NCBI GenBank assembly: GCA_003254885.1
Contig: QANT01002755.1
Location: 62,001 to 126,000 of the forward strand
Direction of reading: 5' to 3'
DNA from: Purshia tridentata
Taxonomy: Eukaryota > Streptophyta > Magnoliopsida > Rosales > Rosaceae
DNA length: 64,000 bases
The notes under the pieces were generated by a model. The model searched no databases. It was not told where the DNA came from and saw nothing but the letters and a program-made list of their open reading frames with translations. Shown in pieces: positions 36,044-46,628 of this stretch (positions within the stretch are counted from its first letter, which is position 1; the number at the start of each line of letters is the position of its first letter). Made by a program: the position numbers and the translations under genes.

Positions 36044-37977
36044 TTCTTCAGACAAAACTATAGAAATGGATATATTTCTTAGTTGTAATTAGTAACTTAG
36101 TACGAAGATTATGGTTTTTGGAAGACGCTTTATAAAGGAGGTACACTTGTCAGCCATTAAAAACATGCAACAACTTCCACAAGACTCTGACTCCATGTAC
36201 AACTCCCACGAGACTCCATATATATACAACTCTATCACACATTGAAAATATTCCCGGCACCATTATTCAACTACCAAATGAAAATTAATACCAATTGCAT
36301 TTTTATGAAACTAATTGTGAGATTTATCATAGTTAATAGTCATCAACTATAATAGTAATTCAATATCTTGTTGATCTTCTAAATGATCTTTTTCAATTAT
36401 ATCTTGTCCGAATTGACTTGCAAGAAAAATAAAACATATGACAAGTTGTGGGGACAAAATTGAGGGATCGAGTTGGACTTGCCGTTAACGTCATACTCAT
36501 ACGTACTTCGTCCAATTCCAAAGTTCCGACTTTGATAGCTCCACTATCTTATCCAACTCAAATCTAATGGTCTAAATTTGTTATCTTCTCCGCATTAAAA
36601 ATTTGCAACTCACGTCTTAAATCACAAAAAAAAAAAAATCTGAACATAAATTCTTCTCTCATGTATTGCTCCACATTTGAATATTCTCTTAAAGAATCCA
36701 ACACATACACAAAATTGGGACAAAATTGGGAGGCTGATTTAAGTTTCTAGAAATGGGGTTATCCTTAATCAGTTTTCATATATAATTCCGAAGTCAAAGG
36801 CTGACCTTGAGGCTTTGTGAAGTGCACGAGAAAAACAAGTGCACAAATTGAAACAACGTTATTGTTCATGATGGCACTTCCCACCCATATGTGTCCTGCT
36901 GCTTGCGCAACGCCATAAATTGCCTTCCTGTTCATTCAATTGTCACCCTCCTTTCTCCCCATTTAATGAGGACACTCTATCACAAATATATTAATTTTTT
37001 GTATAATTTTAAACGAAATTATATTTATCTTTTCAAAAGTTTATGTGACAAATATATTATTAAATGTATTAAATAATTTTATATGTCATGCCACAATTAA
37101 TTAGGACACCAATAATTACTTCAATTATAATCGGACATATATATACTTACCCATTACGTGTTTCGGCATGTAAATGGATCAAGTGGGAGTGGCCCAAGCC
37201 TAAATTCAAGTTTGAAATCGATGGGCAAAGCCATGGTACTCTTTAAATATCTTGGGTCGAATCAGGTCGGAGCAAAAAGAAAAGAGGAAGGTCCAAAGCC
37301 CGGTCCATTAGCAATTTGGTCGGGCTTCTGATGCAATTAGGGCTTGGTATTATACCAAGCCTTATCTTTGCCTTATTTTGTCAAAAATTAATACTTTAAA
37401 TTCTAAAAGATACAATGTCAAAAGTAAAAAATTAAAGATATAGTGAAATTCACCGATAATTATTTTACCTGTTTTTAAATTAATAATTAAAAGATACCAT
37501 GTCAAAATAATGTCTTTAGTGAAATTCGCCAATAATTATTTGATCTTGAGCAGTCTACTTTTCGTTGAAGTAAGTTCTGAACAAATTAAAAAACTACAGT
37601 TGATTCAAAGAAAAGTAAGGTAAAATTTATAGTAGAATCATATCCTAATCATACGTATTGGGTCAGTCGGTTTCCATTTGTTTATATAGGGGTCAACACA
37701 TGTCATGATGACAATGATATGAAGCATAGTAATTTTAATTGTAAGAATGAAGATACTGTTTCTGACTCGGACAACCAAAATTAGTCTCCTTTTCGTTCTG
37801 TTTTTTTCTGTTAAATTTACGTTATCTTTATCTTTTGTGACTTTGGGAGTACAAAAGTTTCCTCGTGTATCACACATATCACACGCACAAAGTAATATGA
37901 AACATTGAAACCTTCAAATGACACAGAATTACAATACAAAGTAATACACCTAGTTGTAGACTTGTAGTCAACTCAAC
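36044..37977. other. Spacer between the two UGT88 loci
   Basis: AT-rich. It holds the promoter of the broken UGT and the 3' flank of the intact UGT. No other gene recognised. Confidence 0.55.
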
Positions 37978-39396
37978 TCAGTCTTGGTTCCATGACTCAA
38001 CGAGTTTAGTAAATGCAACCCGAGACGACCCGCCCTCACTCAATGCAGCATTTGCTTCACTATTCAAAGCCTGGGTACGCTTTCTGATGGAGTCACCTTC
38101 CTTTGAGTCCATCAACTCATTAACTCGCTTCTCCACCTCGGCGGCACTCACAAACCCGTCTTTGGACTCGTTCATGGGCAAAGCAATCTTAATTTCATCC
38201 ACCAACACCACCCGATTCAATCTTTGCTCCGCATAGAGCGGCCAAGCCACCAGGGGCACCCCAGCACATACCGCCTCCAACACCGAGTTCCACCCGCAGT
38301 GACTCACAAATCCACCAACCGAGTCATGATTCAACACCGCCACTTGCGGGGCCCATGACTTCACTACCAGACCCCTATCTTTTGTCCGATCCAAAAACCC
38401 GTCCGGAAGCAGAGACTCCAAATCCGGGTCGGGTTGGGCCGTAATGTCCACACTTTGGTTTTGGGAAGGTGGATTACGCACCACCCACAAGAACCTTCGG
38501 CCACTCCTCTCCAAACCCACAGCTATTTCCTTCAACTGCTCCATTGAAAACAATCCCAAACTCCCAAAACAGAGAAACACCACGCTTCCACTGGGTTGTG
38601 AATCCAGCCATCTCAAACACTCGGGCACATCACCGCCAGCTTTTTTATTGGGGAAAACGATTAACGGTCCTATGCAGTAGATGGGGGGTGTGGGAATTTC
38701 AGGCACGCATAGTCCATCTGATATTGCTCTGATAGCTCTGGGCTCGAGCGATTCGAACGTGTTCACGATAACCCCAGCCGATTTGGTCAATTGGGTTGAG
38801 TTATATAAGAAGCATTCATAAGCCTTATCCTTGCGATCGAGAAATGGTTTTGGCATATCTGAGGAAGGCATTGGTGGGACTCCAGGAATGTCGAGAATGG
38901 TGTGAAGATCTTTGAAGCTCTTTTGGGTGTTTTTGTGCAGAGTTGGGAGGTAAAGAAAGGAAGCGAGGCAGGCTGCACCGGATGTGAAGAAGAAGTAGCC
39001 GGGGATTTTGAGCTCAGTAGCAACAGAAAGCGTGAGACCACCGAAGAAATCCATGATAAGAGCTTTAACGGTGAAATTCTGGGAGATGGAAAGGAGAGCA
39101 TGGCGGACGGTGGGGATGTTGAGGCGGAGGACTTCGAAGGTGAGGGTTTCATGGTTGGGGGAGGAGGTGGTGGAGGAGTCGAGAGAGATAGCAGGGAGGT
39201 TGTGGAAGATGATGGAGGGTGTGTTGGCGGAAACGGTGGAAATATATGAGGTGGTGTCATGGGCTCGGTAGGGTGGGGTTGCGATGAGGATATGGATGGA
39301 GAGTGAAGGATGGTGAGTAAGTATGAGCTTGCCAAGCTCTACCATGGAGATCAAGTGGCCTATAGCTGGTGATGGGTATAAAACTATAGCCTCCAT
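37978..39396 (-). CDS. UDP-glycosyltransferase, UGT88A1-like
   Basis: Intronless, 472 residues from the ATG at 39396 ([20 protein letters not shown]). The frame extends 27 codons upstream, but the conserved family start is this ATG. Catalytic His at about residue 14 and Asp at about 116 (IMDFFGG) are present. The 44-residue PSPG box runs from W348 to Q391 (start [16 protein letters not shown], middle [16 protein letters not shown], end LYAEQ), ending in Gln as usual for UDP-glucose users. Such enzymes transfer a sugar to small phenolic acceptors such as flavonoids and dihydrochalcones, in the cytosol. Overall pattern is close to Arabidopsis UGT88A1 as I recall it; the acceptor cannot be told from sequence. 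Confidence 0.92.
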   Translation of the reverse strand: MEAIVLYPSPAIGHLISMVELGKLILTHHPSLSIHILIATPPYRAHDTTSYISTVSANTPSIIFHNLPAISLDSSTTSSPNHETLTFEVLRLNIPTVRHALLSISQNFTVKALIMDFFGGLTLSVATELKIPGYFFFTSGAACLASFLYLPTLHKNTQKSFKDLHTILDIPGVPPMPSSDMPKPFLDRKDKAYECFLYNSTQLTKSAGVIVNTFESLEPRAIRAISDGLCVPEIPTPPIYCIGPLIVFPNKKAGGDVPECLRWLDSQPSGSVVFLCFGSLGLFSMEQLKEIAVGLERSGRRFLWVVRNPPSQNQSVDITAQPDPDLESLLPDGFLDRTKDRGLVVKSWAPQVAVLNHDSVGGFVSHCGWNSVLEAVCAGVPLVAWPLYAEQRLNRVVLVDEIKIALPMNESKDGFVSAAEVEKRVNELMDSKEGDSIRKRTQALNSEANAALSEGGSSRVAFTKLVESWNQD

Positions 39397-40278
39397 TACT
39401 CTCTCTCTCCGATTTAGTTCTGTGTTTTTAGCCGTCTCTTTGGGTTTGCTCGCATCTGCTGATTCTGCTCTGTACAATAATATATATCATTTCGCTATCG
39501 CTGCCCACAACCCTCTCTCCAGAATTGCGTTCGTGTGTGGCTTCACGTGGGTGGGCCCACTAGGTCATTACAAGACTTCCATTACACTTGTTTTTCCAAC
39601 TTACTTTTCGGTTTTAACTTGTTATGCCCATGCCATCATGATTTTTTTTCAGCATTTGGGAGACCGGTCTTCTGTGGTGGCTGTAATCAATTGGGCCCTA
39701 CAACCATGAACATAGTATTCGTTGCTAGATTCATGATATTAATCAAGTTTATATGACAGTAGTCTTACAATTTTTTATTTTTTATTTTTACCCCAAGGGC
39801 AATTATCTTATAAAGTTATGAATACAGCCACCGGATCTTAATTTGTTATTGAGTTCCAAGACGTCTAAATACTTGTTGATAAAACTTTAGCAACAAAGAA
39901 GAAAGAAATCCAAAACGTATCATACAACCTCTAATCACATAAACAGTATCGTCACAGTTCCGCAGCTTCTACAAAGACAAAAGTCACAAAACATTGTTTC
40001 TTGCGACAATTTAACGAACATGACATCTGATAAAATCAATCAAGAAACTATACGAAACTCTTAAATTCATGTTGTGGACAATATCCACTTATGTAATTCA
40101 ATAACCAGCACCCGAACCAAAATGCCCATCTGCTTCAGGCCAGGGTAAAGAGTGAATAGTGCCAAAAGAAGCTGAGACATAATTCATTATAATGCAACTC
40201 CCCTTTCCTTTCTTTCTATGCACTTTCACAAAATAAACAAACAAGTAGATAATGAAGGCTGAGTGTTTCCTTGAGCTT
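39397..40278. other. Upstream region of UGT88 gene and 3' flank of BET5
   Basis: Part of it (39659-39930) has a diverged copy at 28183-28440. A TATA-like tract (ataatatatatc) at about 39477-39488 could serve the UGT gene on the minus strand. No other gene. Confidence 0.55.
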
Positions 40279-41538
40279 CTACGAAATGCTCCTAACATAT
40301 TGGTCAAGAGTTGTATTGAATAGCTCAGACCTACAAAGAAAAATTGCTTAGGAATTCAATAACTTTTTTCATTTGTGTGAAACCTTACAAACATTGAAAT
40401 TACATTTTAAAAGGAATAACATTTCCAGGAAAATGTCCTAATGGTTTGAGGAAAACAAAAAGTTACTTCCAGTAATATGACATCATCAAGTATCTGAGCC
40501 TTGATGATACTTCCATTGAAATAGAGTTGCCGTCTAGACATTACAATGGTAAATTGGAAACTACAGACAATTCCCTCTTGGGCTACTAGAATCCACCTCA
40601 GAATCTATAGGCATGAATTAAGTTGATTACACTACAACTTTCATAAAGACTTGGGGTTTGGAGTTCATATTTTCCTTGACAATAAATTTATAATAGTATA
40701 GCAGCATGATACTCTTTTTCCCTTAGGTGAAGCGAAAGAAACGGTAAAATAGAGGATAATAAAAAATAAAAAAAAGGCTATTTATGATGCATTGGATGAA
40801 ATCTACTCTGCTTAATCAATTACCTGATTGGAGTTCCAGGAGAATACAGCGGGTTCTTGACAACATACTCGACGTACAAGTTGTAAATGTACTTCAAAGA
40901 TTCGCGTAAGTCACCAGTCCTGGGATGAGTCACCAAGATAATCTGCACAAACAAGTCTTAAGAATTGCATAGAAAACAAACCCTACCAACCCAAAATCAG
41001 CTAATCAAGTGACTGCCCATTTAGAAGAAATTATAAATGAATCACTCTTGCCAATCAAAAGCACAATTCTAGATCTGAGATTCTGAATGGCAATTACTTA
41101 AAAGAAGAGAAGCTAACCTTTATACCAGAGGGGCTCTCCATGAAACTAAGCTTATACGTATTGGTTCGGAAGCTGTGAAAGGAACAGCCTTGACCAGGCA
41201 GCTGAGGCACCCCAAGGTTCCTCTTCTCCACACTGCACCCAACAAACCCCATCAAATTAGGGAATTAGGAAATGAGCAAATAATGATGAGATGAAAGGAG
41301 ATGGAATTACGTACGTGGTGGGGTCCATCTTGGCAGTCAAGGACTTGAGGGAGAAGAGCAAACCGAACATGAGCTTGTGGTCTTGGTGGGGGTTGAGAGT
41401 GTGGAGAGGTCGATTCCATTCTCTGTAGAGCAAGCACACGCCGTTCCGGTCGAAGACGTACATCATATGCCCGTTGTTCCCTGTCGCCGTTGCCGCCGGC
41501 AGCGATGGGCTTATCTCTGTTCCCCCGAAGAATTGCAT
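40279..41538 (-). CDS. BET5: TRAPP complex subunit BET5/TRAPPC1
   Basis: Four exons on the minus strand: 41538-41315, 41232-41118 (inner end plus or minus one base), 40942-40824 and 40330-40279. They give 510 nt and 169 residues, the normal plant length. The start MQFFGG at 41538 was preferred over an upstream in-frame ATG (41574) because it opens the conserved protein. Conserved runs include HMMYVFDRNGVCLLYREWNR, NPHQDHKLMFGLLFSLKSLT, FHSFRTNTYKLSFMESPSG and LKYIYNLYVEYVVKNPLYSP, ending DQYVRSIS. It is a longin-fold core subunit of the TRAPP tethering complexes that activate Rab GTPases in ER-Golgi and Golgi traffic. The gene is in tail-to-head order with SGT1, 775 bp apart. Confidence 0.94.
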
Positions 41539-42312
41539 TTTTTCCAACTCTGATCTAACGAACAACGCCACCACCGTATTTTCTAGAGGTAAAGTAAAGG
41601 GGATTACGAAACGCTGCGTCTTATCAAATTCGCTTACATTGGGCTATATGGGCCTCCACTTTCAAATTATTGCAACGGCCCATGAAGATGGCGTGCCCCA
41701 AAATTCAAGAGATGATGAAAGAAGATCAATCACGGTCTCCGTTTCTGGGGATTTCTGGTGCTTAGTATTCCATTCATGATGATTCAACAAGTCATGAATA
41801 GTGACCAAACTGTGGGATACTGGGATGTCGTCCACCATGGTCATAGACATAATATTTATAAAAGCTTTCCTAATAATAAAGCCCAACGTCAAATTAACAT
41901 TTTGTGTTCCACGGAAGTAATGTACAAACAGGGCCTATCTAAGCTAAAATAAGTTGAATAGCTAGTATGGGTTTTTTCTTTTTTCTTTTATTTTTGAGGA
42001 AAAAAACGAGTTTAAATAAAAACCAATAACTGTAACATAAATACAGTTACAATACTAAATCCTTTGGAAGAAGGGTTAAAGGCTTGATGCGGAACTCAAG
42101 AAATACTAGAAATCTGATCACCATGTCCATGAACTTAATATTAGTATTAAACACTTGGGAGTGTACCGAGTACATTGAAAACACACAAAAGAACTGAGAA
42201 GAAGAAGAATATTATGAATAGACATTCAAGCAGCCAGACTAATTGGAAAACTAAACATTGTCCACCAACCAAAATCACAATCCCAAATAAGTTATCAAAC
42301 TCGAGCAAGAGT
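41539..42312. other. Spacer between BET5 and SGT1
   Basis: Holds the BET5 promoter and the SGT1 3' UTR. No recognised motif beyond AT-rich sequence. Confidence 0.55.
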
Positions 42313-45292
42313 CTAGTACTCCCATTTCTTCATCTCCATACCATCAGGAGGACTTCCCTCGACCTTCTTGTTGCCCACTTCTTTCCAGTTTGTTGAAAGT
42401 ACCGTCCCATTTGATTCCACCTGTACAATATCAAGAATCAAGACAAAAATTAGGATCCAATGCACAAGTCCATATGAAATAGACTTGATAGTGCTTTCTT
42501 CTTTTCAAAGTTTTCGTAGTGACCATCATTGTTCAAACCATTACAAAAATATAGATTTTCCATTATGCATTCTACAGGTATCAAACACTAGACAGGTAAT
42601 AGTCTTACAAAAGATTTTCTCATCGCCCTTCTAGTGTCCTCATCAGCATCCTTGTATATGTCTTGGAAAAATTTGTTCAAAGCTGCATCACCATCAAGCT
42701 TCTCTTCTTTTTCCTGGAATCAGAACAAACAGAAAGAGTAGTTAGTGGTGCGCTGACACATGCAAGACAAATATCAAATCAACAAGGTTGCAAGCAAACC
42801 TCCTTTTTCACTTCAGCTTCGAGCTTATCCCAGTCTACCCCTTTTGGTTTTGAGGATGGGTAAGATGGCCTTTGAGATCCAATAACTGTAAGTAATTACA
42901 TCTTTTTAGCAACTATGTTCAAAGAAAATAAGGAGACATTCTAACCCCAGGGATGGCCCCTAGACCAGTTCCAAAAACAGTGGGTTACCTGGGACATTAA
43001 CTCTTGCTGGAACAGGGTTAGTATTGCTGAATTCAAGCGACACCCAATGTAATGGTTCAGCTTTTGCCAAGCGAATTTCAATTTTGGTGGACAGAACATC
43101 AAATCTGCACTTTTCAGGTATTATCTGTTCACAAACAACCAAACCCCAAAGATTACTTTCTCATACAAAAATGCAAGGCAGGAAATGGATGTGCCTTCCA
43201 TCATTCATATGTAAAACTAGAGAACACATAAAACAATACCAACTAAACGAGCTATATTAAAAGGCAAAGGAGAAAAAAGAAAAAAATGGAAAGGGCATAT
43301 ATGTGTTCTTTAATTTTCTCTATATATCCCGGTTAAGAAAAAGGTTCCTCAGCCAAAATAAAATTTATGCAATACCTTTCCAAACAAGCGAGGCTGAAAA
43401 TGATATGTATCTTCACCAGGAACATCAATGCTAGCACTAAGCTGGAACCAACCAACAAAAGTTCATGCAGCCATAAAATTTGTACCAAAGATCCAGACAA
43501 CTATAAAATCAATAAAAAAATTAATAAAGACAAGAAGCATTGGATCAATGCGAATCATACTATTTGTTCACCAAAATCAACAGCCACATCTTTGGCTGGT
43601 ATTCCCTTGGCAAATATGGTCACGACCACTTCTTCTGGCTTCTGGTAGAATTCATGCCTGCATAATTTTTTTTTCACCGGTCAACATCTAATGTATCTAA
43701 GTGATCCACATAAAGCATATACAGGGTGCCATCCAAGGATGCAAAGAAGTTATGAAGTGTCAAAAATACTTATTTCATGTCCTCCAATAAAGAGAGTAGA
43801 AAAAATGAAATTAACAAGAATTGCCAATAGAATGCTGCTAATGTTCCTTGAAAACTTGAAGACTAAAAAGACATGCAACAGCAATTAAATTGATCTCTCA
43901 TCCTTCTGTAACAAAGTACCAAAAGAAGTTGAACTAACCTGTACTTTGGTTTGGCAGATGCTAATATCAGCTGATTGGAAGGATTGTTCACGGGCTGAAC
44001 ATCTTTGGTAGATATAACATTTTCTTTAATGGTTTCCTCTGATTATACATGAAATAGACATCAATAAGACAAAAAGGTCACCAAGATGTTTCCTCGATCC
44101 CAAAACAAGAACCAATTACATAATTCCATTATTAAAAAAATCTAAACATCTTATGATGAGATAGGTCCCCCAGTTCCATGGATTACTAATAGGGGAAAAG
44201 GGTGTAACAAGAAAACAACGCACCTGCAATTTTTTCATCGCACTCTTTTATTAGACTAGCAAATCTGGTCTCCTCTGGTGCCAAAGAAGCACCAATTTCC
44301 AAGGCTGCCTTAGCAGTCTGGTATTCCTCAAGCTTGATGCAGGCAATGCTGTAACCAAAAATACCAAAGAAATTTAAAAATAAGAAACAGCAGAAAAATG
44401 AGTGATGTCATTGACAATGGCATGTAACCAGTCCAGAACATGAGTGATAGCAAAGAGAGCCCATACATACAGTATTTATAACCAATAGTAAAAGCCAAAA
44501 CAATGACCTTCATGAACTAAATACACAATGGCCAAGTCATGAACTTTTTAAGGTCTTGGCCAAAAACAAAACCTTTCAAGGTCACAAAAAACTTAGGATT
44601 AACATTTAACAACTTTCAAAATTCTAAACCCCAATCAACCCAGAATGAGTACAGATGATTGGTATGACCTTTTAAAAGTTACAAGCATAGACATGACTTA
44701 ACACCTCTTCTAGAAAGGATAACAATATAAATTATATAACATGATATTAGAATACGAAGTCAGTATTTAAGTGAATAAAGTTACATGATTGTGAAGTTAG
44801 ACATACAGCCCAAAAATTTAAAATAAAACCTTGACAGTATATAACATAAATAGGTGCTCAGAAACACTAAACACCAGTATAGTATTGTGGGCTTGTGTAG
44901 TGCAGCGTACTCACCCTTTGCGCAAGTACGCTTTGTACAATGAAGGGTCCAACTCAATTGCCTTGTTCGCATCCGAAATAGCCTCTGAAATAGCAAAACC
45001 CCACAATAAGGAATTAATTAAAGAAACCATCTTTAATCCATTGAATTTTTTAGCTTCAAGTTGCGCTTTCATGCAAACCATACAAGTAAGTAAAAAAATG
45101 GTAGCCAAGAAACTGCAAGAGAAAGAGGGTACCACAAGAATTATTTGATTTGATATTGGCCTGGGCACGGTCGGAGTAGAGATCGGCGTTGTTGGGGTTG
45201 AGATCGATGGCCTGGGTGTAGAGGTCGACGGCCAATTCGAAGTGGTCGTCGATGAACGCCTCCTTGGCCCTCCTTTCGAGATCGGAAGCCAT
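42313..45292 (-). CDS. SGT1: SGT1 co-chaperone
   Basis: Ten exons on the minus strand: 45292-45133, 44984-44915, 44348-44224, 44038-43939, 43657-43561, 43441-43376, 43124-42989, 42885-42800, 42713-42609, 42420-42313. They total 1053 nt, open throughout, 350 residues. Domain order is that of plant SGT1: a TPR domain (about 1-118; start [20 protein letters not shown]), a CS domain that binds HSP90 (about 148-235; [34 protein letters not shown]) and an SGS domain (about 265-350; [34 protein letters not shown], ending MKKWEY). SGT1 works with HSP90 and RAR1 to stabilise NLR immune receptors and also associates with SCF ligases. The first intron joint gives [13 protein letters not shown], slightly different from the usual sequence. 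Whether it corresponds to SGT1A or SGT1B is not decided. Confidence 0.94.
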
Positions 45293-46628
45293 GGCGACAA
45301 CCGTGAGAGACTCCTAGTCTGAGAGAGGGGGGAGAGGGAAGAGTCTAAAAAAAGTAGAGATAGACAGATTGAGAATTGAGATTGACTGACTTCAGAGGTG
45401 GCAATAGATACTTATATACACTCACTAATTAGAGAGAGAATGGTAAAGACTTCTCCAAGTCTACGAAATACAAAATAGTTTTGAGATTACTTGCAACTTT
45501 ATTTAAGTATTCCACTGGGCTCTTGTCACGTGCTATCATATGTCTATTTAAATTTTTATTATGTAATTTTTTTATATTTTTAATAAATTATCTTCATTTT
45601 TTTTATTTTTTAAGGTAGTAGGGTGTTTTTTATTTTTAAAATTGTATTTTAATTTTTATATTTTACAATTATATCTTTATTTATTAAGTTGAATTAACAA
45701 TATTTATGAAAAACTAAAATTTGATGAAGCCTATTTCCTAACTTTACAATAATAAGGATAAAAAATAAAATAAACTTTATGAAATCTATAATCTATTGAA
45801 ATTTTTTGCCCTCTTGTCTGTATTCACACTGGATTGGGGAAATTCAATAGGGCAACTCGCTAAATCTAACAACACCTTTTTGGTAATTTACATTTATTTT
45901 GATTAGATTCTAGAATTTTCTTTTATTTCACTCAAATTTTTTGTATTCTTCACTTCACTATTGTAATTTTAAATTATCGATTAAAGATTGTCATTAAATA
46001 TTTTTATAATTTTTGTTAATTATAGACAATTTTTGTCCAGATTAATTATGGACATAATCTTATGGTCAATGATAGACATTTATAATATTTGATATTTATA
46101 TATTTGGGTGATTGTTTTTTCGGTACTAAAACAAACAAGTTCGTTACCTTGCTTGGCTATAAAGTATATTTGCAAAACCTAAGAGGAAGCCAAGTGCTTA
46201 TCCTTTTCTTCGATTCTGAATGTTTCTACTTTTATATATTCTCTCTATATGTTCATCTCTCTCTGTTCATCCACATCTTTCTATGCATCAACTAATTTTG
46301 GAGATAGTGGAATGAAATTAGATGTAGACCTCATATCGCAATAAATTAAATTTAAGGTCGCAATGTCAGATGAGTCTTGTCAATAGTTTGAATTGGGGCA
46401 TAGGTGTAAATTTCTTTAGTTTTTTTTTTTGGTCGGAGAAAATAAAACAAAGTTCACTGACCATACCAGTGAACAATGGTGTTCACCAAGACCCAAACTT
46501 GGATGTTCACAAGACCCAAACTTGGACTTGCTTCACTTACCAAACCAACGTTGGAAACTCGGACTTGCTTCACTTACAAAAGTAACCTTTGACACCCCTC
46601 CTCAACTGAACTACATGTAAAGATTTTG
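45293..46628. other. Divergent intergenic region, SGT1 to PPR
   Basis: Very AT-rich. GA-rich sequence at about 45315-45345 lies in the SGT1 leader. No other gene. Confidence 0.55.

Noticed and set aside
38444-39335. Other frames of the UGT88 coding region
   Set aside because: Artefacts of GC-rich coding sequence; the minus-strand frame with the PSPG box explains the region.
34659-39396. UGT88 pair plus ABCG8-like transporter as a biosynthetic cluster
   Set aside because: The ABCG gene belongs to the old collinear block and no other pathway enzymes are present, so the adjacency is better explained by local UGT insertion or duplication.
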